Positions 33,455 through 43,635 of a DNA stretch of 64,000 bases are shown here, in pieces. Positions within the stretch are counted from its first letter, which is position 1, and each line of letters begins with the position of its first letter. The notes beneath the pieces were generated by a model. The model did no database searches, was not told the DNA's origin, and worked only from the letters and a program-made list of their open reading frames with translations. Both the position numbers and the translations under genes were made by a program. The stretch lies in NCBI RefSeq assembly GCF_905147365.1, contig NC_056420.1, forward strand, positions 6,520,001 through 6,584,000, given 5' to 3'. Source of the stretch: Aricia agestis (taxonomy: Eukaryota > Arthropoda > Insecta > Lepidoptera > Lycaenidae).

Positions 33455-33938
33455 TTAAGAGGATTCCACACCGCCCTTTTTTCCATACAAACGTTGTCCC
33501 CTGTTTCCTCCCTGGATAATGCTAGTAGAGTTATATTTTTTTTCCTGAATATCTACGGCCACTAATACAATGTCCCTATGTTTTATTTTATTTTTTCATA
33601 ATTTAATTATTAAATAAGATATGAACGTTCAAAAACCCAAAAAAATGGCCAGATTTTCCACTGTGTTCAAACGTCCAGAAAACAGATTTGGCTAGATTAT
33701 ACAAAAAAAGCAAAACATAGGAACACAGCTCAAGCCTTTTTTTAATCTTTAATGAAAAAAGTACTTAAATCGGTTAAGTTTTGGAGAAGGAATCAGGGGA
33801 CAACGAATCGTTGATTTTCTGGATTTTCTGCAGTTGTCTCTATCGCGTTCTGCGGTATAGGCTTGAGGTAAGGGAGACAGCTATAGATATTACACGTACT
33901 TTTTTTTCATTTCTCTAGCCGCTGTTGTATCCTCTTAA
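33455..33938. mobile_element. TTAA-flanked MITE, family TTAAGAGGAT, copy 2
   Basis: Exact TTAA on both sides (33455-33458, 33935-33938). Near-identical to 8131-8611: the differences I can count are a handful of substitutions and short A/T-run changes. Termini TTAAGAGGATTCCACACCG and TTAAGAGGATACAACAGCGG. Confidence 0.87.
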
Positions 33939-34018
33939 GGGCCGCGCTACACCGGAATGGCAGCGGCGAGGCGAGCACTTTCAGCGCTGCCATTCCGGTG
34001 TAGCGCGCTGCGCGGCCC
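33939..34018. mobile_element. short GC-rich MITE GGGCCGCGC
   Basis: 80-bp hairpin element: GGGCCGCGCTACACCGGAAT and TGGCAGCG pair with the right half, which carries a 7-bp extra AGCGCGC. Flanked by TAA (33936-33938, 34019-34021); the left TAA is part of the TTAA of the preceding MITE. Confidence 0.75.
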
Positions 34019-34022
34019 TAAG

Positions 34023-34134
34023 AGGGGTACCACTTACCAGGGTTTTAAAAAGTTTTTAAATTTGACACAAATTTTGTTGACACCGCGCGCTATAAACTAA
34101 AGTCCACGCGGACGAAGTCGCGGGCAACAGCTAG
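34023..34134 (+). mobile_element. Helitron-like 3' end
   Basis: Ends AAGTCGCGGGCAACAGCTAG before T, preceded by AAGTCCACGCGGACG and AGGGTTTTAAAAAGTT, the mirror of the left side of 32662-33412. The matching 5' end is not resolved because of the elements inserted upstream. Confidence 0.65.
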
Positions 34135-34516
34135 TTATGAATAAAAACAATAATATATAATAAAGTAGGTATGATTAGTTCTGTTATAATAATGAAGTAA
34201 AAAAATAAAGCGCCATCTGTTTTCATATATTAGAATTGAAATGTTGATTGCTGATTGCATTGATATATTTTCTGGATGGAATATAGGCCAACACAACACA
34301 CTCTAACTCCTTAGAAATGCAGTAGGAGTTCTATAAGATAAGATAGATTGATTATTATTATAGCAAGTATTAAAAACTATAAACAAAAACATAACAACTA
34401 ATAAGTATGATTAGTTCCATGTTACAACGAAGTAAAAAAAAAGCGCCATCTGTTGAATCGTATTAGAACTAAAATGTTCATTGCATCGCGTCGATATATT
34501 TCTGGATTTTTTATAA

Positions 34517-34648
34517 TATTACACATAAAATATATTTAAGATTTTTGAAATATTATTTTAATACACATCCAAGACCCAGGAACATTAAAAACTTTTTGTT
34601 CCGCCTGCGGGACTCGAACCCAGGACCCCCGGGATGAGCGCTGGCCAC
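34517..34648 (-). repeat. tRNA-derived SINE (family B) fragment
   Basis: Contains ATATATTTAAGATTTTTGAA, GACCCAGGAACATT and the B-box complement GGGACTCGAACCC, truncated in the head. Same fragment as 37229-37360. Confidence 0.72.
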
Positions 34649-36580
34649 TAGGGTTGTTGAGGAAGTGATTATGAGGAAGAGGAGGAGGAAGAGGAATTTT
34701 CACGCGCAAATTTAGAGGATGCGGATGAGGAAGAGGATATTTTTTGAGGAAGAGGATGCGGATGAGGAAGCGGAAGAGGAAGCGGATGAGGAAGAGGATG
34801 ATAGGAAATTATAAATACTAGCGGACCCAACCCAAAAGTCTTTGTCCTGTCTGTACATAACTAGGTACATTCATTACACAAAAATTAATTAAAAGGGCAT
34901 TTTCCAGTGGACCAAACTATAAATCTAAGCCATTCTCACACACACAATAAAAAAATCGTCAAAATTGGTTCAGCAATTAAGGAGGAGTTCAGTAACATAT
35001 ACAATGGCTTTATACAGCCGTAGTGAGACCGATTACCACATATGGCTGCGTAGTGTGGCAAAAAAGGCTGAACAAGTAAACTGTCGCAAGAATCTGAGCA
35101 GCGTCCAGACACTGGCATGCCTAATAATCACGGGTGCGCTTTCGTCAATACCCACCGCTTCCCTCGAGGCTCTGATCAACCTAACTCCGCTTCCTCTGCT
35201 TGTTCAGATGGAGGCCAGAAAGGCGGCTCTCAGGGCCAGGACGGCGGGCAGGACGAATTAGGCCTCCACCCCATTTAGACAGCTGGAACAGTCTCTTCGT
35301 GAATCACCCATCATGGACATGCCATCAGATGCCATGATCAAGGTGCATAGATTTTCGAAGCAATATCAGGTTCTTGTACCTGCCAGGGAGGACTGGGAAG
35401 GAAATATCCTAATTGATATTCGCCCTAGCGATATAGTTTGGTTCACGGATGGATCAAGGAAAGAACCGTGCGGGAGCTGGATTCTACGGGGGCAAGCCAC
35501 CAAGAGGCAAACATGCCAGTTTGGGGGAGTTTGCGACCGTGTTTCAGGCTGAGGTCTTCGCAATCATCGGTTGCTTACTAGAAAGCCTAGAGATGGCACT
35601 AGTTAACAAAAATATTTTTATCTCTCTGATAGTCAAGCTGCACTCAAAGTACTGACTGCTGCAGAAGTTTCGTCGAAATTGGTTCTGGAATGCATTGAGA
35701 CGTTGAACATGCTAGGAAGGGACAATAAAATACACCTAGTATGGGTCCCGGGCCACAGTAACGTCCCCGGCAACGAAACCGCAGACGAACTGGCTAGGCT
35801 TGGGGCCGAGAGTCTCATATATGGCCCTGAACCGGTCTGCGGAATATCTCCCAGTACTACAAAGCAAGTGCTCGAGGAATGGGTTCGCGAACTAAGCAGA
35901 AAGCAATGGGTTGAGCCTTTGGCCTTGAACACTCCAAGGCACTAATTCCTGGCTTTAACAAGAAACTGTCAGAAATAGTGCTCACCATGGGTAGGAATCA
36001 ATTAAGAATCCTTACCAGAATCCTAACTGGGCACTGCAAGCTCAATAAGCACCTTAACAGAATAGGTTTTAGTAGCTTAACGACTTTCAGATTCTGCGAG
36101 GAGGAGGATGAGACACCTATACACCTTCTCCTTGACTGTCCTGCTCTACTACAGAGCAGAAACAGGCACCTTGGTCGCTACGAATACTCATCCACAGAGG
36201 AAATTCGTGGCACCAACCCTAACCACATCGTTCAATTTATGAGCAGCATTGGGTTGGGGACGGTACTCTAATGCGAAGGAGTCACAATAGATGACCTGCC
36301 TTCAGCAATAGAAAAAAAACATACACAACACACGCACATAAAAAAAAGATGAGTGAATGATACAATTCTCTGGCTCTGGCATGTGCGTTGCCATGATTGG
36401 ATACGCGACGCGCATGCGCAGTGGAATTCCTCATAAATTCCTCTTAAATTTTGAGGAAGCGATAGCGGAAGAGGATTTTTTTATTTTTATTTATGAGGAT
36501 GCGGTAGCGGTTGAGGAACCCAAAATATTGCGGAACTTCCTCATTATGAGGAAGCGGAAGAGGAATCCTCAGCAACCCTA
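34649..36580. mobile_element. hAT-like non-autonomous element with LINE cargo
   Basis: 1,932 bp with inverted termini TAGGGTTGTTGAGGA and TAGGGTTGCTGAGGA, and an exact 8-bp duplication CTGGCCAC (34641-34648, 36581-36588), the hallmark of hAT elements. Unit 2 of the tandem duplication has a single CTGGCCAC at 37353-37360, an intact empty site. Both subterminal regions (34650-34805, 36450-36575) are full of GAGGAAGAGGAAGCGG-type hexamers, plausible transposase-binding repeats. No hAT transposase is present; the interior is a LINE fragment and a possible Helitron edge (ACTAGCGGACCC at 34819). Confidence 0.85.
35005..36355 (+). pseudogene. LINE C-terminal region with RNase H domain, frameshifted
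   Basis: A degraded non-LTR retrotransposon pol 3' part. It opens with YTAVVRPITTYGCVVWQ and then, in another frame, VQTLACLIITGALSSIPTAS, the thumb/linker blocks of the RNase-H-bearing LINE groups. The RNase H domain follows across three frames: FTDGS (first Asp) near 35443, GEFATVFQAEVFAI (Glu) near 35540, SDSQAALKVL (Asp) near 35626, WVPGHSNVPGNETADELARL (His and last Asp) near 35741-35800. A C-terminal tail has GHCKLNKHLNRIG and CEEEDETPIHLLLDCP, a zinc-knuckle-like end, stopping at 36271, then an A-rich end near 36340. All catalytic positions are still readable, but at least two or three frameshifts and an internal TAA near 35079 make it dead. Clade (I, Loa, Jockey or R1 relatives) is not settled. 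Confidence 0.85.
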
Positions 36581-36803
36581 CTGGCCACGCGCAATGCGAA
36601 GTAATTTTCATCGATATTTTCATGGAAATAAGATATTTTCCCACATCAAAATGTAGCCTATGTCCTTTCTCAGACTCTAGAATAACTGTGTACAAAATTT
36701 CATTGCAATCTATTCAGTAGTTTTGGCGTGAAAGCGAGACAGACAGGCAGACAGACAGACAGACAGACAGAGATACTTTCGCAGTATATTTCGCAGTATT
36801 TAT

Positions 36804-37508
36804 AAGTCGCGGGCAACAGCTAGTTATGAATAAAAACAATAATATATAATAAAGTAGGTATGATTAGTTCTGTTATAATAATGAAGTAAAAAATAAAGCG
36901 CCATCTGTTTTCATATATTAGAATTAAAATGTTGATTGCATTGATATATTTTCTGGATGGAATATAGGCCAACACAACACACTCGAACTCCTTAGAAATG
37001 CAGTAGGAGTTCCATAAGATAAGATAGATTGATTATTATTATAGCAAGTGATAATATTATTAAACATAATATTCTAACGTATTAAAAACTATAAACAAAA
37101 ACATAATAACTAATAAGTATGATTAGTTCTATGTTACAACGAAGTAAAAAAAAAGCGCCATCTGTTGAATCGTATTAGAACTAAAATGTTCATTGCATCG
37201 CGTCGATATATTTCTGGATTTTTTATAATATTATACATAAAATATATTTAAGATTTTTGAAATATTATTTTAATACACATCCAAGACCCAGGAACATTGA
37301 AAACTTTTTGTTCCGCCTGCGGGACTCGAACCCAGGACCCCCGGGATGAGCGCTGGCCACGCGCAATGCGAAGTAATTTTCATCGATATTTTCATGGAAA
37401 TAAGATATTTTCCCACATCAAAATGTAGCCTATGTCCTTTCTCAGACTCTAGAATAACTGTGTACAAAATTTCATTGCAATCGGTTCAGTAGTTTTGGCG
37501 TGAAAGCG

Positions 37509-37555
<47 letters not shown>

Positions 37556-37586
37556 GATACTTTCGCATTTATAATATTAGTATAGA
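36804..37586 (+). repeat. tandem duplication, unit 2 (empty-site copy)
   Basis: Intact partner of unit 1. Its right end is a minus-strand Helitron-like 5' terminus, the complement of TCTATACTAATATTATAAAT, with an expanded (GACA)n tract at about 37510-37553. Compared with unit 1 it has a 31-bp insertion around 37047-37078. The 65- and 83-codon ORFs on the minus strand are duplicates of the same read-through. Confidence 0.82.
37229..37360 (-). repeat. tRNA-derived SINE (family B) fragment, duplicate
   Basis: Copy of 34517-34648 inside tandem unit 2. Confidence 0.72.
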
Positions 37587-37681
37587 TGATATCGCCTTGG
37601 GTGGGGAGGAGGGGCTCAAGTTTCAATATTTTTAGTTTTTTGCTCATATCGCTAAAACGGTGCGTTGTAGAGGAAAAAAGT

Positions 37682-37729
37682 AAATTTGTAGGAAATTTTA
37701 TGAAAGCTCATAAAATTTCCTACAAATTT
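37682..37729. repeat. perfect 22-bp inverted repeat
   Basis: Arms 37682-37703 and 37708-37729 are exact complements, loop AAGC; stem AAATTTGTAGGAAATTTTAT plus GA. Confidence 0.88.
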
Positions 37730-37794
37730 CTCCTTTACACTTTGTATCTATCTCCACTCCTTGCTTTGCTATGAGCTTTTATCTATCTTATCTA

Positions 37795-38110
37795 TACAGA
37801 TTTCGAGTGTCGTTCGATTTATATGCAGTGAGCTTCGGCGCCGGTCATTTCTTGGGGGGGCTGCGCCCCCCCTAAACCATACCCCCTCCTTAAAATTTTC
37901 TTTAAACAAAACGATGTCATGCAGACATATTTCTCCTTTTTTAAGAACAAAGTTAAAACATACGGTTTTCGAGTGTCATTTGATTTGGGGGGGGGGGGGG
38001 GGGCTGCGCCCCCCCAAACCCGCCGCCCCCCACCATGGATCTGTTACTTATAACGAAATGGTGTCGTGGCGTTTGTATTGCGTCTTATTTCTCCTTTTTA
38101 GGAACAAACT
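37795..38110. repeat. G-rich repeat, two related units
   Basis: Two units, each TTTTCGAGTGTC(G/A)TT followed by a G-run, CTGCGCCCCCCC and TATTTCTCCTTTTT-like sequence (about 37799 and 37974). The second G-run is 17 bases (37986 onward). The 127-codon ORF at 37761-38144 is read-through of this GC-rich repeat. A related GGGGGGCTGCGCCCCCC lies at about 59605. Confidence 0.6.
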
Positions 38111-38124
38111 AATTCATCTATACA

Positions 38125-38242
38125 TAATTATAATAAAATCGTAAGAGACAATCGTAATTCTGTACATTGAATATTTTTGAAAAATAATACTTGGGACGAG
38201 ATCGACTATGCTGACGGAGACGAAGTCGCGGGCACCAGCTAG
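38125..38242 (+). mobile_element. Helitron-like 3' end
   Basis: Ends GAAGTCGCGGGCACCAGCTAG before T. The upstream ATTCTGTACATTGAATATTT with TTGAAAAATAATACTT also occurs near 32453-32493. Confidence 0.6.
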
Positions 38243-38959
38243 TTAAAAATAAAAACCTATACGCAACTCGGCAAAATATCTCTTATTGTAAATTAAATAT
38301 CTTTAGACCAAATAGCAACAAAAATACAATAAAACATCTAAGTATAGTATCACATTTTATGTCAGCAAATAGTGTGAGAGATCATTGTACTTTATACAGT
38401 AACTTATATTTTTTCATAAAGAATTTCTCTAACAAAGAAAACATTGTTGCTATTAATGGCCAACGTTCAAGCTATTTCGTCTAACAAAGAAATAATTAAA
38501 GGACTTTGAACCTTAGGTAAGTACGACCTTGACGTTCATATTTATTTTATACCCCAAAGTAATTTAGATAAGACCAAATTACAGTTCCTAGTTTGATATA
38601 ATATCATATTTGCACATTCAAGAAGCAAAAATATAGATTGAATAACATTAAGAATTATTTATACTACTACGTGTGGTGATAAACAGTTTTATTATTATAT
38701 AATAAAATGAACCGGAAACGAGCAAGCATTATGGTAGGCACTAGATGCTGTCTTTTGACGCTTGTAACAATAAAGAAGATACGCCAGCAACTGAAGGAGA
38801 CATCTTAACTCCTTGGGCGGCAAGTCTGTAAGTTCAACGTGTATCTTTTTGTGTAATAAACAAAGATCTGTTTTGAATGGATCATTCATTACATCACCTT
38901 GTCACGTTGCTATGTGAACAGAAAGGAGAATCTTAGGCTTCGGGCAGCGGGGCGGGAGC
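38243..38959. other. AT-rich stretch, nothing recognised
   Basis: No gene or repeat termini seen; the 64-codon ORF is at chance length. Confidence 0.4.
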
Positions 38960-39074
38960 GACGGCGGCGCGTTACAATGTATAGATTTATATGGATAAGT
39001 CGTCTAACACGCCGCGCAGTGAGCTGCTTTCGGGGTCTGTCCATTTAAATCTATACATTGTCACGCGCCGCCGT
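38960..39074. mobile_element. small foldback element GACGGCGGCGCG
   Basis: GACGGCGGCGCGTTACAATG and TATAGATTTATATGGA on the left are inverted relative to TCCATTTAAATCTATA and CATTGTCACGCGCCGCCGTC on the right, about 36-bp arms with a few mismatches. Confidence 0.7.
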
Positions 39075-39400
39075 CTCCTCAAAAGCCTCAAAAATTGCTT
39101 TGATTTGTGTTTATGACAGCATATTTTAGGTAAACGTTTCCCTTCATTTTACTCGAGTAAATACCAACAGCCCTCCTATCGCAATCAAAGAGAGTGGAGC
39201 CTTAATGGTATCGGAAGGGAGAAGGGACAAGTTCCCGGGATTTATAATTAATAGACAGGTCAAGGACTAGACATCCATCTTTGTCGAATTGCTCCCTCTC
39301 ACTTCTACTCCAAGAAAAAACATTAGTCGGTCCTTTTCAAATTTATTTTTGTATATTTTAATATTTTGTCCTAAGCCATCAAAAATTACTATCTGCGAAG

Positions 39401-39532
39401 TTGGTTCATATGCAGATGGCGGGCCTTCGTAATTTGGTCACTTTAGTCAACCGATCCGAAAGATCACGGCTAACATGGAATTGATATAGTCCGACCAATT
39501 GACGTAGGTCCTTAAACTCCCTATGAACCAAT
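39401..39532. mobile_element. MITE TTGGTTCATA
   Basis: Inverted termini TTGGTTCATATGCAGATGGC and TTGGTTCATAGGGAG. Same family as 4797-5115 and 50587-50893. The 83-codon minus ORF at 39406-39657 spans it and is read-through. Confidence 0.65.
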
Positions 39533-39915
39533 TTCTTCAATGGTGCAATAATTACGTAAGTTTGCTGTAAATCATCAGTGGACAGTGGAACTGGCAAAAC
39601 ACAATCGGTCTTACCACAAAAAACTAAATATCTGTTGAACAGTTGTTTTGAGTCCATTTTGTACTACATTTTTCTCTAATCAACTGTTTAACAGGGTGTT
39701 TAAATAGTAAGACCGAATTATGTTTCTGTTACACCAGCTAATAAATAGTAATAATGTTTATTTCTTTATCATCACAAAATATCCTTTAGAAATTAGTCCT
39801 ACACCAACGTTTGAAGTATAGGATAAACCGTTTTAGATACTTCTGATGATTTACTACTAACTTACTTAGGTTTACTTACTTGTATAATATGCTTTAGCGT
39901 AAACTAAAGTACTAC

Positions 39916-39937
39916 GGTATGCCATATGGCATACCGC
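39916..39937. repeat. perfect 22-bp palindrome
   Basis: CGGTATGCCATATGGCATACCG minus its outer pair reads the same on both strands; a partial repeat ATGCCGTATACCG follows at once. Lies 48 bp before the TGTCACAG element. Confidence 0.8.
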
Positions 39938-39984
39938 GATGCCGTATACCGTTTGCAGTACGGCTACACTTACTGTATAATGTA

Positions 39985-40238
39985 TGTCACAGTCATCTGG
40001 TTCAATTTGTAGTTTGATTGACTGGTGCGTTTATTTAATGAAACAATTTAATTATTATTTAATGATTAAAGATCAAGTCGTCAAGTCGTTGACTATAACT
40101 TTTAACGTCAAAACTAAAACTCGTCTCGCAACTCGTCAACTAGTCTATAACAGGCTATTACTGTCAATTAAATGGTTTGATTCGATGAACTCGCTAGTCA
40201 TTCAATCAAATATCAGATTTAACCAGATGACTGCGACA
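39985..40238. mobile_element. short element with TGTCRCAG termini
   Basis: Termini TGTCACAGTCATCTGGTT and TGTCGCAGTCATCTGGTT are inverted and continue with diverged TTTGATTGA(A)TGACT arms. Matches the ends of the larger 59437-60170 element (TGTCGCAGCCGACTGGTT). Centre rich in AACTCGTC words. The 94-codon ORF is read-through. Confidence 0.75.
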
Positions 40239-41056
40239 AAGCCACCAAACCGTTCGGGCGGTATATAAAGTCCAGCCTTACAACTACGATACTGACCTGA
40301 AATGACGAGAGTTCAGCAACAAAACAGACTATCATGGACAGTGTTTCGCATCAACTGGACGTGTAAACCGGTCGGCGGAGTCGTCGACACCACATGTTCT
40401 AGCGTCGTCCCATTGTCACTTCACTCAGCTTTTCAGCTAGTTTTAGTGTTGTATGATTTAGTAATGTGGTTACAGCTTAAACTCTAGCTAAGTAAATGTT
40501 ATAGGCATTTTTTTTACTTTATTAAACAAACGTAACAGTCATATTTTGTTACATAATATTTAGAGCTAGTCTATTAGCATTATTACTAAGATTTTTCGAC
40601 TAGAGTTTATTTACTCACGTCTAGCCTCTGACTGGCTTACATCAAAAATATGTAAACCAATCAGCGATGATTTTGAAAGTATTAAAAACCTACGAATAAT
40701 AAAAAATGAAAGCTATAAAAAAAACTCAAATGCCAGGCAATAAACGTTCTTTCATAAATTAATTATTTCGTTTAAATAAGCCTTATTTCGTTTAAAAAAA
40801 TATGTTTTTATCTTTTTGTAATTAAGTAACAAGTAACAAATTACATTTATTAAGGGAGACATTACAAATAAATAAACAAAAGAGCTGTTCATTTGGAATA
40901 CTGCATTCCACTCACTCCAAATGAAAATCACGTCAAAATTAAATCCAAGAATTATGAAATCACAAATCGATTTGTAATATGTTATAAAAATGTTAATGGT
41001 TGCTATAAAATAGTTTTAGATTTAAATGTTTCCTACCGTATCTCTCTAGAATCTAG
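40239..41056. other. AT-rich stretch, possible TATA motif
   Basis: GGTATATAAAG at 40260-40270 is a good TATA-box match, followed by a 61-codon ORF (40302-40487) that I do not recognise. Without a convincing product or initiator the match is probably chance in this AT-rich DNA. Confidence 0.25.
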
Positions 41057-41382
41057 TTTTTTTTTTAATGAAATAAGGGGCAAAGGAGCAAACGGGTCAC
41101 CTGATGGAAAGCAACTTCCGTCGCCCATGGACACTCGCAGCATCAGAAGAGCTGCAGGTGCGTTGCCGGCCTTTTAAGAGGGAATAGGGTAATAGGGGAG
41201 GGTAGGGATGGGAAGGGAAGGGAATAGGGGAGGATAGGGAAGGGAATAGGGTAGGGGATTGGGCCTCCGGTAAACTCACTCACTCGGCGAAACACTGCGC
41301 AAGCGCTGCTTCACGCCGGTTTTCTGTGCTATTTCTCCGGTCGAGCCGGCCCATTCGTGCCGAAGCATGGCTCTCCCACGTA
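41057..41382 (-). repeat. poly(A)-tailed SINE-like element
   Basis: Full-length minus copy: T10, ATAAGGGGCAAAGGAGC, AGGGA array, GCTTCACGCCGG with the following ACGTGG lost, and GGCTCTCCCACGTA at the end. ORFs 40893-41279 are read-through. Confidence 0.85.
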
Positions 41383-41933
41383 TAATAATATAATATAATA
41401 AATGTACCGTACTACTGTAGATAATAAATGCGAAATGATATAATAGACGTAACGGCCTACCTATTCCATATTATAACTAATAAAAATGCTACTCACATTT
41501 TTATGTCTTAAACAGGTCACATGATATTTTTCCAGAAAGATTTTTCCTCTTAATTTTACACTCAAGTTGTCTGCACGAACGCGAGTTATGTAATATGTAG
41601 CTAATGTTCAGTAAAATTATGTCAGTAATGTGCTATAATGTTGACTATATAATGTTGTGTGTGACTAGATCACAATTTATACGGACAAAGAAGTAGGAAA
41701 TGACTGCTTTTTATTTTGTAGACCACAAGTTACGTACGGCTCCAACGGCGTTAAATATTTTTATCCTACGGGAACCGCACAATTTTGTACGTTCTTCCTC
41801 ACAATATTATCTGTTTCATATCTGGGCAAAATATTATCATAATCGGCCTAGTAATTTCAGAGCCTAGTAATTTCGATGATAAAAATGATTCTCTTTGTAA
41901 TCATTAGTATTTAAGTTAAGATTTTAAATGTAG
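41383..41933. other. AT-rich stretch, nothing recognised
   Basis: Weak Helitron-like phrases (TATCCTACGGGAACCGCAC) near 41763 but no termini. Confidence 0.35.
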
Positions 41934-42468
41934 GGGAGCGGAGGGTGCTATTCGTATAGTCACTCGAGCGTCGTGGAGACTTAGTATGTTTTTTACATAT
42001 TAGGTAAAACTGATAAAAAAATAATAAGAGCATTTTTTTATTTGAGCGTGCAGCCATTTAAAATTTATGAAAAAGAAAATATATTCAGAAAATTGCTTAT
42101 TTAGGTAAATTAAAACAAGATTTTAGACAACAAGGACAAAAACATTTAGTTTAGTACAACATAAAATATCTGCGAAGCTTAGTTAGGAAAAGCTTTATTT
42201 TTTTTATATTTTAAAATGTACCTAACCTTTGAATTCGTCAGTGCTTTATATGGAAGCTTCTTTGGGGTATACTAAACATTCCCTATCTTAATCTGACAGA
42301 TCCGATAACATTTCAATATTCGAAAATAACTTTTTTCTAACCTAGCACGTGAGAAATCTGATTTCTATACTATGATAAACTAGACACATATCGGAAGCCT
42401 ATACAAGCTTAATCTGACACGCCCGAGTTTGTCGCGAAATCTCTTCTTCCCCTCCCTAACTATAAGCA
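41934..42468. mobile_element. dispersed element GGGGAGGGGAAG family, copy 1
   Basis: Aligns over its whole length with 47332-47797: TATCTGCGAAGCTTAGTTAG, CGTCAGTGCTTTATATGGAA, GCTTCTTTGGGGTATACTA, CAAGCTTAATCTGACACGC. Ends TAGGGGAGCGGAGGGTG and CTTCCCCTCCCTAACTA are roughly inverted. No ORF. Confidence 0.7.
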
Positions 42469-42652
42469 TTAGGTTCAGACACGACTTGGCGATGCATAAA
42501 AGCAACACAGATTGAAATTTCAAATACCACGACACAACCTGACATTTCAATTTTATACGCCTTTTATGCTCCTCTGAGTTCCACCTCTCATCTCGTTTCG
42601 GTTTAAACTGAAAATAATACTACATTTTATAAGTCAAAATATCCGCGCATAA

Positions 42653-43034
42653 GGGCCGGGACACATAAACTCGATTCAACGTCGTGTCGTACCACGATGC
42701 GGCATCGTTTCACGATGCAAAGTCGCGTCGTGGGAATCTACGACGAGCATCGTAAAAACTACGTCGCAACATCCTAACGTGCCACGGTACACGGCACGAC
42801 ATCGCGTCGTAGAAACTCACGATGCATGTTATTCAAAATTCAAAGAAATTAACTGCGACAGTTCACCCTGCATTCTATCGACGGCGTCGTGCCGTGTATC
42901 GTGGCACGTTACGGTGTCGCGACGTAGTTTTTTACGATGCTTGTCGTAGATTCCCACGACGCGACATCGCATCGTGAAACGACGCCGCATCGTGGTACGA
43001 CACGACGTCGAATCGAGTTTATGTATCCCGGCCC
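42653..43034. mobile_element. Harbinger-like element with about 165-bp inverted arms
   Basis: 382 bp, flanked by TAA on both sides (42650-42652, 43035-43037). Termini GGGCCGGGACACATAAACTC and its near complement; the arms run through repeated CGTCGTG/CACGATGC words down to a centre near 42830-42880. The 75-codon minus ORF is read-through. Confidence 0.88.
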
Positions 43035-43450
43035 TAAGACTGTTTACACACAGCAAAATATAAACAGAATTGACTGTTTTAAATACGATTAAAAATGTAG
43101 TTTTGTGTGATAGAAGCCGCGTGGCTAATCACATCAAGCATAAACAAAATTCAGCTTAAAATACTTTATTACTAAATCAGTATACGACGCCATAACGACG
43201 CTATTTAGCTGTAACGAGTAATTAGATACAGAAGATTAAGAAGGTTATAAAAACTGAGTGGCTACTCCGTGCTCAATCTTCCTCAGATAATGGCTGTAAG
43301 CGTTAATAATTAACCATGGATTTAGCTGACACCGGCTAGCTAATTTATAAGGGAAAATAGCGTATTCATTATGCAAATAATTATGCCTGTTTCAGGTTTG
43401 CTTTTTTATACCTTGTACTAATTTTGTTCTATAGAAATATTTTCTTATAG

Positions 43451-43635
43451 GCCGGGCCCGCACTAGCGGCCAAGCCGTGGTGGCCAGGCCGCGACGGCCG
43501 TCATGATCAATACCTTAGTATGAAACCGCCATGGACGACGCGCACCTGGCCGCAACGCGACCAGCGGAAACACCATACTTTCGATGGCCGCCGCGGCCTG
43601 GCTGCCGCGGCTTGGCCGCTAGTGCGCGCCCGGGC
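43451..43635. mobile_element. GC-rich foldback GCCGGGCCCGCACTAG
   Basis: Termini GCCGGGCCCGCACTAGCGG and, inverted, GCCCGGGCGCGCACTAGCGG, continuing CCAAGCCGYGG. Strongly GC-rich against its AT-rich flanks. TTA follows on the right; the left flank is TATAG, so the target duplication is not clean. Confidence 0.75.

Larger units (their letters stand above)
34115..36803 (+). repeat. tandem duplication, unit 1 (split by a hAT-like element)
   Basis: Without the insert at 34649-36580 plus one copy of its 8-bp target, unit 1 aligns along its whole length to unit 2 (36804-37586), roughly 98% identical by eye. Both start AAGTCGCGGGCAACAGCTAG and TTATGAATAAAAACAAT, include a family B SINE fragment, then GCGCAATGCGAAGTAATTTT and a (GACA)n tract. 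Unit 1 ends with a rearranged TTTCGCAGTATATTTCGCAG. Confidence 0.82.

Noticed and set aside
32021..34134. One large nested Helitron running from the 5' end at 32021 to the CTAG at 34134
   Set aside because: Termini and orientation allow it, but the material between contains a complete oppositely oriented Helitron and two MITEs, and no continuous backbone can be traced without a consensus.
37761..38144. 127-codon ORF as a gene
   Set aside because: It runs through the G-rich repeat and gives a poly-glycine/proline translation; read-through only.
40260..40487. TATA box plus 61-codon ORF as a small gene
   Set aside because: TATATAAA is frequent in AT-rich DNA, and the product has no recognisable feature or supporting initiator.
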